Part shown: positions 1 through 8,527 of the stretch, in pieces
How positions within the stretch are numbered: position 1 is the stretch's first letter
Layout: the number at the start of each line of letters is the position of its first letter
From: an uncultured Lachnospiraceae bacterium
GTDB taxonomy: Bacteria; Bacillota; Clostridia; Lachnospirales; Lachnospiraceae
NCBI GenBank assembly: GCA_947628955.1
Contig: CANRBX010000013.1
Coordinates: forward strand, 1-56,315
Length of the DNA stretch: 56,315 bases
Direction: 5' to 3'
Program-made: the position numbers and the translations under genes
The notes under the pieces: model-generated
The model's input: the letters and a program-made list of their open reading frames with translations, nothing else
Databases searched by the model: none
What the model was told of the DNA's origin: nothing

Positions 1-36
1 TTGCAAAGTAAGCTGAAATCTTCCATAAACAACTGA
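1..36 (+). CDS. possible 3' tail of a gene entering from the left
   Basis: An open plus-strand frame runs from the window edge to TGA at 34-36 and would encode only the last eleven residues of a protein. A terminator-like hairpin starts five bases later, which is what one expects after a real gene end. Nothing identifies the protein, and an open stretch of eleven codons can occur by chance. The call rests mainly on the terminator. Confidence 0.3.
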   Translation: MQSKLKSSINN

Positions 37-40
37 GATC

Positions 41-80
41 AAAGGGTACTTCCACTCGCGGAAGCACCCTTTCTCTTTTC
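41..80 (+). terminator. hairpin terminator after the left-edge gene
   Basis: The arms AAAGGGTACTTCC (41-53) and GGAAGCACCCTTT (from about 60) pair with one mismatch around a short loop and are followed by TCTCTTTTC. The A-rich left arm also makes it usable from the other strand. Confidence 0.6.
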
Positions 81-88
81 GTAAGTGG

Positions 89-151
89 CTGTGTAATATA
101 CTGTGTACGATTTCTGAGTAGAGAGAAAACTGTGTAAGCGAAACTGTGTAA
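89..151. repeat. four short CTGTGTA repeats
   Basis: CTGTGTA occurs at 89, 101, 130 and 144 between the left-edge terminator and the defence operon terminator. The spacing is irregular. This could be the edge of an inserted or deleted mobile element, but no transposase or clear terminal inverted repeat is visible. Confidence 0.4.
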
Positions 152-190
152 CAAAAAAAGAAGTCAGCGTGATTCAAATACGCTGACTTC
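152..190 (-). terminator. terminator of the hsd operon
   Basis: Perfect 11-bp arms GAAGTCAGCGT (160-170) and ACGCTGACTTC (180-190) enclose a 9-base loop. Read on the minus strand the hairpin is followed by seven T residues. It lies 17 bases past the last small ORF and about 210 bases past hsdS, so it closes the minus-strand defence operon. Confidence 0.85.
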
Positions 191-206
191 TCACTGGCTC
201 TGATTT

Positions 207-389
207 TTATAAACTGTTCATGGCGTTATAGATTGTATTGATATTCTTTGTATTACATCTAATGATTGGCGCATCAGACAAAGAAGCTGTTGAGTTGATT
301 TTGTAAAATTGAGCATGGGACATATACTTAATCAGCATAACAATTCCATCACCCTTTATATTCTGTAAAGAAAATTTCTCATTCTCCAT
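207..389 (-). CDS. hypothetical 60-residue protein after hsdS
   Basis: A 60-codon ORF starts 10 bases after the hsdS stop and ends just before the operon terminator, so it is probably transcribed with hsdSMR. It has no obvious signal peptide or membrane segment and I recognise no family. The ribosome-binding site is weak: the only purine-rich run is about 20 bases upstream, inside the end of hsdS. It could be a real accessory gene, a remnant, or untranslated 3' sequence. Confidence 0.3.
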   Translation of the reverse strand: MENEKFSLQNIKGDGIVMLIKYMSHAQFYKINSTASLSDAPIIRCNTKNINTIYNAMNSL

Positions 390-399
390 AAATAAGCTA

Positions 400-1806
400 T
401 TAGGAAACTCCCTGTTTCAATAACTCCACCCCGCTTTCTTCTGCTGGATCATTGGTTCCAAGCTCTCCACGAAACGCACGGGCGAGAATGGATTTTTTCA
501 TGGCTTCGATCTGGTCTAAAACGGCTTCGGCCGTTTCTTTGGCTTGCTGCTCTTTATTCAGAAGATTATCAAGAATACTCACAATTTCTTCTTGTTCAGG
601 CAACGCGGGGAGCGGAACTATCAGTTTGGACATTCCTTTTCTACTTATAGTGTTTTGGCCTGCACTTGATACCATATTTTCCTTGACATAGAAACGATAT
701 TTTTCACTTTTTGAAAAATATATCATATACTTTGGCTGGATTGTTTCTTTATAAACAATTCTTATAATATGGTCGCAAAATGCCCAGTTTTTTTGCGTGG
801 TAATTAAAAACTGCTTTCCAACATTATCTTTAGAACCATTCACCCGAATCATAATAACATCACTTTGCCTTAACGCATAATTTAACTGTTCTTTTTCATC
901 TAATAAAATTTCTCTTAAATCCTCTGTGTTAAAGCCATCATCAGATAAATTCGCAAGTCTTAAAACGACGAATAAAGAACCGCTTGTACCATTTCTCTTG
1001 GCAAGACCATTTTGCATTTTTAAGATGCACTCATCAAAAGGTACGTTTTCCCATGAACTAAGTGCAGTATTGTTTTCTTGCCTCCACTTCTCCGTTAGCT
1101 CCCCCGTAAACGCCTTATGCAGAATCGCCGCTCTGCGGGTTTCAAAACCGTCTACCACGGCCTGCGCCTTTTCCTGCGCCTCGTCCAATTTGGCAAACAG
1201 GCTTTCTATGCGGTCAACAATGCGCTGTTGCTCCGCATGTGGGGGAAATGGAACAGGTGATTCAGTGATATAATCTGCTCGGATATTATTGATGTTGACT
1301 CCAGCCGCAAGATTTCGTATTCTTTCACGATATAAGTCGGTTTGAAAGTAATATGCAATAAACGGCTTCAACTTATCAGAAGTAGGCCGAATCAAAGTTA
1401 AAAACGCCCCAAATGCAACGTCAGGAAAAGAATCATGTGAAATTCCTGCCCGACCAATTATTCTTGTGCTTCCTGTTGATGAAACTATAACAACATCGTA
1501 TTCTTGGATAAGCTGTTCCTTATCAACTAATGCCATATCTACATAAACATTATCACTTTGATCTACATCTATTGAACCTTCGTTGATATTGCCCCCGCGC
1601 AGGATTAGACAATCATTTTCCTGCTTTACAAAATGAACATCATGCTTTTTATAGGAAACTCCTCGGTGTAATGTTGATAATGCCCCTACCTTCACCCAAC
1701 ACCAATTCTCAGGCACAGAATACGGTTGTTCCTCTGCTGGCACAAGGGCCCGTTCCAGCCGTTCCTCTATCGTCAGTTCCTTTTCGTTTTTCTTCCCCCG
1801 TGCCAT
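400..1806 (-). CDS. hsdS: type I restriction-modification specificity subunit HsdS
   Basis: This subunit chooses the DNA target for methylation and cleavage by the HsdM/HsdR complex. The 468 residues have the usual two-part HsdS plan: a first target-recognition domain (about 30-190), a conserved helical spacer near 195-245 (PHAEQQRIVDRIESLFAKLD), a second recognition domain (about 250-400) and a second helical spacer near 405-445 (PALPEQEEIVSILDNLL). Length and duplicated spacers are typical, so the gene looks intact. It starts one base after the hsdM stop, so translation is probably coupled. The recognition domains are more AT-rich than the rest, as expected for recombining specificity modules. 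The target sequence cannot be predicted. Confidence 0.93.
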   Translation of the reverse strand: MARGKKNEKELTIEERLERALVPAEEQPYSVPENWCWVKVGALSTLHRGVSYKKHDVHFVKQENDCLILRGGNINEGSIDVDQSDNVYVDMALVDKEQLIQEYDVVIVSSTGSTRIIGRAGISHDSFPDVAFGAFLTLIRPTSDKLKPFIAYYFQTDLYRERIRNLAAGVNINNIRADYITESPVPFPPHAEQQRIVDRIESLFAKLDEAQEKAQAVVDGFETRRAAILHKAFTGELTEKWRQENNTALSSWENVPFDECILKMQNGLAKRNGTSGSLFVVLRLANLSDDGFNTEDLREILLDEKEQLNYALRQSDVIMIRVNGSKDNVGKQFLITTQKNWAFCDHIIRIVYKETIQPKYMIYFSKSEKYRFYVKENMVSSAGQNTISRKGMSKLIVPLPALPEQEEIVSILDNLLNKEQQAKETAEAVLDQIEAMKKSILARAFRGELGTNDPAEESGVELLKQGVS

Positions 1807-1807
1807 A

Positions 1808-3229
1808 TCACACCTCTGCGCTTTCCAGCGACTTCAATTCCTTCACAACGCTCATCAGGAGATCCACCGCTTCTTCCAACTGTGCGATGGCTTCTTCGCC
1901 GCTTTCAATCGGGTCGGGCAAATCTTCATAGTCAACGATGGAATCATCACGAATCAGGCCGAGATCCAAGCTGTTGCACTTTTCCGCGATCTGCTCTCTG
2001 GTAAAGACGCTCCACCGCTCGTCCTGTACGGCATGGCGGTCTTTTGCTTCATAGGCCGTTTCAAACTCTGCGAAATGCTCTTTCTTCAGCGGATTGGTCT
2101 TGCCAAAGGACGGCATATTGGTACGCAGGTCATAGAACCACACTTCCCGTGTGTTGCCCTTGTCGGTCTTTCCTCTGGTAAAGAACAGAACATTGGTCTT
2201 TACTCCCTGTGCATAGAAAATGCCAGTAGGCAGACGCAGAACCGTGTGCAGGTTGCATTTGTCCATCAGGTCAACACGAATCCGCTCACCTTCACCGTCT
2301 GCAAACAGGACGTTATCAGGAAGCACCACGGCGGCACGGGCTTTCCCGTCCGCTTTCAGGCTGCGGTAAATGTGCTGCAGGAAGTTCAACTGCTTGTTGC
2401 TGGTGGGGAAGGTAAAGTCATCACGGGTGGCACGTTCGCCGCCCTTTTTTGTGCCGAACGGGGGATTGGTCAGGACAACATCATAGCCCTTCATGGATTT
2501 TCCCACGTTGGACAGGGTATCGCCTAAAATGATTTCTCCCTCTATATCATGGAGCATGGCGTTCATCAGCGCCAGACGGTGGGTATCATGGACAAGCTCA
2601 CAGCCTGTAAACGCCTTTTCACGCTCAAAAGCTGCCGTATCAGCGTCCAAGTCAAAGAAAGAATCCGTCTGGTCAGACACATACTGATGGGCGGCGATCA
2701 TAAAGCCGAATGTACCACAAGCGGGGTCGTTGCACCGTTCGCCAGCCTGAGGCTTTACAAGCCTTGTCATCACATCGATCAGCACACGGGGCGTGAAATA
2801 TTGGCCTGCTCCAGATTTCTTCTCGTTGGCGTTCTTCTCCAACAGTCCTTCATACAGGTTTCCAAGCCCTTCTTCACGGGCAGAGTACCAATCCAACCCG
2901 TCAATGGTCGTGATGATCTTCTCCAGATTCTTCGGCTCGTCAATGTTGGTGGCGGCACCCTGATAGATTTCCCGCACTCTGCCCGTGCAGTTTTCGCCCA
3001 GATGGTTCAAAAGCTCTTTATAAAACTTTTTCAACTCGATCCCGCTTTTGGAAGTCAAAGCGTCCCAGCGGTAGGCTTCGGGGATCTGGCTCTCCGCTCC
3101 CGTTTCCTTCGCCATTTTCAAGAACAGGATATAGGTAAGCTCGGTCACATATTGGTGGTATGTAATACCGTCATCACGCAGGACGTTACACAGATTCCAG
3201 AGCTTTGCTACGATTTCTTGTGTGGTCAT
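1808..3229 (-). CDS. hsdM: type I restriction-modification DNA methyltransferase HsdM
   Basis: This N6-adenine methyltransferase subunit transfers a methyl group from S-adenosylmethionine to adenine and is needed for both modification and restriction complexes. The 473 residues have an N-terminal helical HsdM domain (about 5-130), the AdoMet-binding motif I DPACGTFGF (about 168-176) and catalytic motif IV NPPFG (about 255-259). The start ATG overlaps the hsdR stop in an ATGA at 3226-3229, so the two are translationally coupled. The length matches the family and no defect is seen. Confidence 0.96.
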   Translation of the reverse strand: MTTQEIVAKLWNLCNVLRDDGITYHQYVTELTYILFLKMAKETGAESQIPEAYRWDALTSKSGIELKKFYKELLNHLGENCTGRVREIYQGAATNIDEPKNLEKIITTIDGLDWYSAREEGLGNLYEGLLEKNANEKKSGAGQYFTPRVLIDVMTRLVKPQAGERCNDPACGTFGFMIAAHQYVSDQTDSFFDLDADTAAFEREKAFTGCELVHDTHRLALMNAMLHDIEGEIILGDTLSNVGKSMKGYDVVLTNPPFGTKKGGERATRDDFTFPTSNKQLNFLQHIYRSLKADGKARAAVVLPDNVLFADGEGERIRVDLMDKCNLHTVLRLPTGIFYAQGVKTNVLFFTRGKTDKGNTREVWFYDLRTNMPSFGKTNPLKKEHFAEFETAYEAKDRHAVQDERWSVFTREQIAEKCNSLDLGLIRDDSIVDYEDLPDPIESGEEAIAQLEEAVDLLMSVVKELKSLESAEV

Positions 3230-6200
3230 GCCGTTTTTCCTCCGTCATCGTACAGATACTCGTTGAGTTCCAGCACGATGCTTTCTAATTTATTTCCAAA
3301 CACCTTGTTGATTTTATTGAAGCCGCCCTGTGCCTTAAACCGTCCATCTTCATCAAAAACAGAGATATTCAGGACGGATTCTTCCATCAGATACTTTTCC
3401 ATTTTGGCGATCCAGTTCAATTCCTGCTTGGAAAAGCTGTGGGCCTTTTTCAGTTTGTCTACTGCCCGTCTGATCCGTGCCTCATGGGAAATGAGTACAG
3501 AGCCAATAGCGTAACGGCGAATCAGGCTGATAATGTCTGCCGCCATATCTTCATTGGTCATCTGAGAGATTGCCGTATTCAGCTGCTGTGTTGTAAAACC
3601 TTCCCGATCCAGCGTCAACCGCAAGGATTTCAGGCTTTCTCTGGTCAACTCCTTCGGGCGGGTGCAGACGATATTCAGGGCGGCAATTTCATTAAGGTTT
3701 GTTTTGATATAGGACGCAAAGGCATCCAGATAATCTTCGGGCTTGCTTCCAGCGCCATACCCTCTGCTGTGTTCTAACAGTTCGTCCTCTGCATCGGATA
3801 TTACCACGGGATTGCTGCCGTTCGCCTTTGCCTCCTGTAACATTTTGAACACATCCGCATAAGCAAGAAGGCGGTTTCGGGCATCTTCTGGCTTGCATTT
3901 CTGAATTTCAATAATAAACTGGGTGGGGTCTTTCCCACCTGTCATACTGATAAAGTGTTCCATGGTCTTGCTGTCCATGTTGCGCTTTTTCCGCTGCAGT
4001 TTGGCAATAATCTGGTTGATCTGGTACTGTACCTGTTTTTCATCGTCCAGAATTTCCAACCCGTCTAATAGCTGGGTAAATGTAGTAGACGGGTTTGCCA
4101 CAACTGGCTTCATCGTATTGACAGCTTCCAGTGAATCATACACGCCGACAGGATCATAAATTTCAAAGTGCGTCTTGTGAATTTCGGGGCATAGTCTGGT
4201 GGCTCGTCCCATCATCTGTTCAAACAGAATACGGGATTTCACACGGCGCATGAACACAAGCGTTGTGATTTCGGGAACATCAATTCCAGTAGTCAGCAGG
4301 TCAACCGTAACGGCAATGCTGGGGAAACGCTCATTCTTAAACCGCTTGATCGCTTCCTGTACCTTTTTCTTATTACCGCCGCCGACACTGCCCGTGATTT
4401 TCATAATAGCGTCATTGTCAACGCCTGTTTGGGAATAAATCTCTTTCAGGATTTTGACGATCATATCTGCGTGCTGGTCGTCCACCGCATAGATAAGAGT
4501 TTTTCCCTGTTCTTCTGGCGATTCAGGATCAATACCACGGGCGATTTCAGCGAGAACCGTCCTATTAAAATTCTCTGTGATAACCTGGCGATTGAAGCTG
4601 TCAATGTCAAAATCCAGTTCATCAGAGAGAAGTTCGCTGTTAGTGATTTCACCTGTAACAGGGTCATAAACGGTAACGGTATCGCCCTCTTTGTAATGAA
4701 TCCCGCCTTTCCCTAATTTGGTGGTCAGTTCATGCGGTGCGTCATGGTCTACCAGATACCCTTCTATGACCGCTTCCCGATAGGTGTATTTGAACACGGG
4801 TTGCCCGAAAATCTCTGTGGTTTGCAGGGCGGGTGTTGCTGTGAGTGCAATTTTGACAGCATCGAAGTATTCAACGACACTGCGATATTTGCTCTGGTAG
4901 TCGGTTTGATCCCGATAAAGCAGCTCGTCCTCGCCCATTTCCTTGTCCAAGATATAGCCTCTGTGGGCCTCGTCAATGATCACAAGGTCATAGTCGGAAA
5001 CGGCGGGCATCGTATCTTCATCATTGTAAAGAATACGCTTTACCATGCTCTGAACCGTTGCCACCTGAATACGGGTTTCACGGTCAATCGTTTTGTCATC
5101 AAGCCCTTTGACATTATAAATGTCATCAAGGGTCATCAAATCTTCCAGCTTGACTTCCTTAAAAACATCTTCTGCCTGTTCTCCCAAAGCATTACGGTCT
5201 ACAAGAAACAGAATCCGGCGGAAGCGTTCTGTTTTCAGGAAGCGATAAATCAAGCCTAAAATCGTCCTTGTTTTGCCCGTTCCTGTAGCCATTGCCAGAA
5301 GGATATTCTGCTGCACGTTGATAATCGCCTTTTCGGCAGCCTGAATCGCCTTCATCTGATATTCACGCAGATTCAGGCCGTCTTTATCCCTCAGAAGGTC
5401 ATACGGCATTTCCTGTAAAGCCCGATTCGTGGCCTGAATATCTTTCTCCAGAAGCTCCACAATACCCGTGGGGCTTATCCAGCCTTTTAATGCCTTTGGT
5501 GCATTATCGGGCCGCCTCAGATCTAAAAACCAAACGCCGCTTTTCGTGTCGTATTGTTCCAGATACGGCCTCCCGTTTGTGGCAAAGGTAAACGGGACTT
5601 TATAATAACCCCATGTACCGATCTGATACTGTGCGTCATTTTCTCGGATATTTCTGGAATAGTCCTTGCATTGGTAGTCAATGACAGACGGAATATCCTT
5701 ATGAATTGCCTTTGCCTCTATGGTAGCAACCATCTGTGTATCAACAAACAAAGCATAATCCGCATAGCCTTTGTTGCCAACTGTGGAATCGGTAGGCCAT
5801 TCTGCGATTGCGATATTATGCCCTTTGGCAGGTCGGGTTCCCTTGGAATAACGCAGATTTTCTGTATCGGCCTCCCACCCGACTTTCCGAAGCTGTTCAT
5901 CAATCAAATAGCGGGTTTCTGCCTCCGTGCGTACTCTCTGGCCTGCCGCCTTGCCCGCCTGCTGCTTTCGGGTTTCTTTCGCCACTTCAGGGGAAGCAGC
6001 GGCCGCGGCCTCTGCCTCCTGCAGCAGCTTGTCCTCCTTTTCCTGTTCAGCCTGTTTGTCAGCAACAGCAGGTTCAGAATTGTTCTGGGGCATTACGAAA
6101 GGCTGGTTCTGATAATTCCAGTCCCCATAAGTTTGCATAAACCACTCACACAGACTGTATGCCATTTGGAGCAGTGTTTTGCCTTCTTCAATAGAAGCAT

Positions 6201-6492
6201 AGTTTTCATGCACTGCTTTATTGCGGACTTTTCGGAGAGCATGGAGAATATCTGATAAATCTCTTGTGATCAATCCTTCCCGCAGAAGCGTTCCAATCCG
6301 TGCAGCAGCCGTATTATCACCGGGCAGTTTCAGCCGATCATAGGTAAAAATCAGATTGACGATGGTTTCACCGATCATACCCAGTTTCATCAGGCAGGAA
6401 TTGGAGTCAGAATAGCAATATTTTTCTGCCAGCTCACCAAAATTAGCCAGCACAGGAAAATGACTATTTAAGAACTCAAAATTTGATTTCAT
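3226..6492 (-). CDS. hsdR: type I restriction enzyme motor/nuclease subunit HsdR
   Basis: This ATP-dependent translocase and endonuclease cuts unmodified DNA when bound to HsdM and HsdS. In its 1088 residues are an N-terminal DUF4145-like helical region (about 1-130), a charged linker, an R-protein nuclease domain with an acidic residue in ADYALFVD followed by E259-A-K261, then SF2 helicase motor domains with Walker A ATGTGKT (about 401-408) and the DEAH box at 507-510. The C-terminal third (about 860-1080) is the HsdM-contacting helical region. The start follows an AAGGAGG site. All catalytic motifs are present, so the enzyme is probably active. Confidence 0.96.
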   Translation of the reverse strand: MKSNFEFLNSHFPVLANFGELAEKYCYSDSNSCLMKLGMIGETIVNLIFTYDRLKLPGDNTAAARIGTLLREGLITRDLSDILHALRKVRNKAVHENYASIEEGKTLLQMAYSLCEWFMQTYGDWNYQNQPFVMPQNNSEPAVADKQAEQEKEDKLLQEAEAAAAASPEVAKETRKQQAGKAAGQRVRTEAETRYLIDEQLRKVGWEADTENLRYSKGTRPAKGHNIAIAEWPTDSTVGNKGYADYALFVDTQMVATIEAKAIHKDIPSVIDYQCKDYSRNIRENDAQYQIGTWGYYKVPFTFATNGRPYLEQYDTKSGVWFLDLRRPDNAPKALKGWISPTGIVELLEKDIQATNRALQEMPYDLLRDKDGLNLREYQMKAIQAAEKAIINVQQNILLAMATGTGKTRTILGLIYRFLKTERFRRILFLVDRNALGEQAEDVFKEVKLEDLMTLDDIYNVKGLDDKTIDRETRIQVATVQSMVKRILYNDEDTMPAVSDYDLVIIDEAHRGYILDKEMGEDELLYRDQTDYQSKYRSVVEYFDAVKIALTATPALQTTEIFGQPVFKYTYREAVIEGYLVDHDAPHELTTKLGKGGIHYKEGDTVTVYDPVTGEITNSELLSDELDFDIDSFNRQVITENFNRTVLAEIARGIDPESPEEQGKTLIYAVDDQHADMIVKILKEIYSQTGVDNDAIMKITGSVGGGNKKKVQEAIKRFKNERFPSIAVTVDLLTTGIDVPEITTLVFMRRVKSRILFEQMMGRATRLCPEIHKTHFEIYDPVGVYDSLEAVNTMKPVVANPSTTFTQLLDGLEILDDEKQVQYQINQIIAKLQRKKRNMDSKTMEHFISMTGGKDPTQFIIEIQKCKPEDARNRLLAYADVFKMLQEAKANGSNPVVISDAEDELLEHSRGYGAGSKPEDYLDAFASYIKTNLNEIAALNIVCTRPKELTRESLKSLRLTLDREGFTTQQLNTAISQMTNEDMAADIISLIRRYAIGSVLISHEARIRRAVDKLKKAHSFSKQELNWIAKMEKYLMEESVLNISVFDEDGRFKAQGGFNKINKVFGNKLESIVLELNEYLYDDGGKTA

Positions 6493-6527
6493 GCCATCCC
6501 CTCCTTAATGGTCAATCGTTCGTTTCT

Positions 6528-6785
6528 TCATCTTGTTAATATGAAATGGCTATTGATGAGTTCCTCCTTCTGCGCCCGCGTCAACTGCTTGATCTCCCAT
6601 TCCCGGCGCATGGCCTCTTCCTTTGTCGCAAACTCTTCTCTGTAGATCAGCTCCACCGGAAGCCTGCTCCTTGTATACTTTCCGCCCCGCCCCTCGCTGT
6701 GCGCCCGGAGCCGTCTCTCCAGATTGTTCGTCCAGCCCGTATAGTATGAGCCGTCGCCGCAGCGCAGTATGTACGTGTAATTCAT
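6528..6785 (-). CDS. GIY-YIG nuclease-superfamily protein
   Basis: This 85-residue protein is of the YhbQ/UPF0213 type, single-domain GIY-YIG proteins with poorly defined cellular roles. Its opening residues carry the diagnostic YTYILRC and YYTGWT motifs, followed by an Arg-rich helix and the conserved Glu of the fold (EEAMRREWEIK). I chose the ATG at 6785 because a GAGG site lies just upstream and because the fold begins there. The longer frame to 6896 only adds 37 residues unlike the family. It lies 35 bases before hsdR on the same strand, so it may be cotranscribed with the restriction system or be an unrelated housekeeping gene. Confidence 0.82.
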   Translation of the reverse strand: MNYTYILRCGDGSYYTGWTNNLERRLRAHSEGRGGKYTRSRLPVELIYREEFATKEEAMRREWEIKQLTRAQKEELINSHFILTR

Positions 6786-6892
6786 ATCGGCCTCTTTTCT
6801 CGTCTCTTTCTTATATCCGGGCGGGTTATTAAAGAGCAGGTTACGAAATCCTGCTTTGCCCTGCAGCTGCCGGCATAAGACATCTGATGTCT

Positions 6893-7414
6893 TCACATGA
6901 TAAAATGCTTTGCCCTTGCTGTCGCCTCATTAATGACAAAGAAGTGATGGATTTTCCAGATTCCCATTTCATCCCTCAGTCTGTTTCTGAATACATCCTG
7001 AAAAGGAACCAGCCATTCCTTCTCCGCATTTTTCACAACAAGTACCAGTATAATTTCCAGACCGGACATATCTGCTTTTCTTAATAATTCTGATATTCCC
7101 TCTGATCCGTAGCGCTTAAGCAGGATATTCGCATAAAGAGTAAGCGAGTGTCTCATTTTCCAGACAATTTCATGTATGTACTCATTGTATTTTTTTATCT
7201 TCTCTTCCGGGCTGTCGGCCGTTATCTGCCTGGGACATGATCTTTTTGCTTCAACAAAATATAATTTACTGCCCCTGCGCAAAATAAACTCACAGGTTTT
7301 AATCCCTTTCTCCTTGAGTTTTTCCGTATATTGAGCGCTTTTCTCTAATTGAAAAACCTGTTCATCCGTATATTCTCCAAACTGCATATCCGATTCCGGA
7401 ATGATAACCGCCAT
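6893..7414 (-). CDS. putative PD-(D/E)XK nuclease partner of the adjacent ATPase
   Basis: This 173-residue protein is of unknown family. Around residues 40-60 an acidic strand (CEFIL) is followed by RGSKLYFVEAKRS. That spacing, ending in E-x-K, resembles the core of PD-(D/E)XK nucleases. The rest is predicted helix and a hydrophobic strand (LEIILVLVVK). No membrane segment is visible. The ATG at 7414 overlaps the stop of the ATPase gene by one base (TGATG) and is preceded by GAGGGGG, so the two proteins are almost certainly made together. An ATPase plus small effector next to a restriction system fits an OLD-like or PARIS-like defence pair, but the effector here is not the TOPRIM type. The function is inference. 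Confidence 0.7.
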   Translation of the reverse strand: MAVIIPESDMQFGEYTDEQVFQLEKSAQYTEKLKEKGIKTCEFILRRGSKLYFVEAKRSCPRQITADSPEEKIKKYNEYIHEIVWKMRHSLTLYANILLKRYGSEGISELLRKADMSGLEIILVLVVKNAEKEWLVPFQDVFRNRLRDEMGIWKIHHFFVINEATARAKHFIM

Positions 7415-8442
7415 CAAAGCACCCCCTCAATCTCCTGTTCATACAGACGGATTGACGTGTCAATGATGGAATTTTCCGGCATTCCATCGTGCAGATCACA
7501 GACATGTATCTGCTCCCCTTTATTTAAAGAAATACATCCCGCCAGACCCGGCTTTCTCATTGCGATCAGGCACAGCTTTTTTATCACAAAGTAAGAGTGG
7601 CTCGTAATAAATACCTGAAGTCCCATATCATCTGCAATCGTGTCTATCATATCAAGAAACCGGCAGACTGCTTTCGGATGCAGTGCAGATTCAATTTCAT
7701 CAATAAAAATAATCGAGTTCGTATCCAGGTATCCATTGGCGAGCAGACGGTCCATGATCGCGATTTTTTTCACGCCTTCGGACGTCGCGCCTATCGAAAA
7801 CTTCTGATTCTTTTTATTTTTGTAAGACCATTTTCCGCTTTCCTCATCGTACTCTACTTTTCCGTCTATCACATTGCTGACAATTTTTCGTGAATCTGCA
7901 AACGCAGTATAGTTTTTCCCTCTCGACGGCGCAATCCTCAGGGCCTTTACAAGATCATAGTAAGTATCGTCAAATCCAAATGTCTTATCTACTTCCCTCG
8001 ATCTCAGAATAATGGAAAACAGAGACAAGACCTCTTTTGCCGGGATAAAAACGGAGTTTCCGGGCTTTCCCTTATCCGGCGCTGAAATTACCCCTGCCCT
8101 GCTGGCAGCGCTCTGTGAAAACTGATAGCTCATCTCATCATTTCCAAGGCGTACTCGCAGGCTCAGGCCGTCTTCTGCCGATTTTGTCACCATATCCCCA
8201 AGCTTTTCTACCTGAAACGTCCATCTCAGCTTTTCGGAAAGGACCTCATTGATCGTTCTGATATCATCTCCGCGCCTGTATTCCTCCATCGACCGGACAG
8301 CGGAATAAAGAGCTTTCAGTAAAAAGGTTTTTCCTGTTCCATTTTCTCCTATGATAAGGTTTATATTCGAAAACTGGTTGCCGGAAAATCTCTCGATCAT
8401 TCCATAATTTCTCAGTTCTACTTCATCAATTCTGCAGCCCAT
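7414..8442 (-). CDS. AAA ATPase (AAA15/AAA21, OLD-like), probable defence sensor
   Basis: This SMC/ABC-like ATPase has 342 residues from the chosen start. It shows Walker A GENGTGKT (about 32-39), a signature-like segment SIGATSEGVKK (about 210-220), Walker B IIFIDEIESALHP (about 240-252) and a histidine switch TSHSYFVIKK (about 275). The ATG at 8442 is preferred over 8460 because a GGGAGGG site sits 8 bases before it, inside the first codons of the longer frame. Proteins of this class pair with nucleases or other toxins in OLD, Gabija, PARIS and retron systems. No C-terminal TOPRIM is present; the separate downstream protein probably supplies the effector. The substrate or phage trigger is unknown. 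Confidence 0.82.
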   Translation of the reverse strand: MGCRIDEVELRNYGMIERFSGNQFSNINLIIGENGTGKTFLLKALYSAVRSMEEYRRGDDIRTINEVLSEKLRWTFQVEKLGDMVTKSAEDGLSLRVRLGNDEMSYQFSQSAASRAGVISAPDKGKPGNSVFIPAKEVLSLFSIILRSREVDKTFGFDDTYYDLVKALRIAPSRGKNYTAFADSRKIVSNVIDGKVEYDEESGKWSYKNKKNQKFSIGATSEGVKKIAIMDRLLANGYLDTNSIIFIDEIESALHPKAVCRFLDMIDTIADDMGLQVFITSHSYFVIKKLCLIAMRKPGLAGCISLNKGEQIHVCDLHDGMPENSIIDTSIRLYEQEIEGVL

Positions 8443-8527
8443 ATTCTTACCCTCCCGCATCGCCTTTCTGTACCCTCAGGAAGCTCCTTAACAAAAGTAT
8501 ACCCTTTTTGATTCATTTCATCAACGT

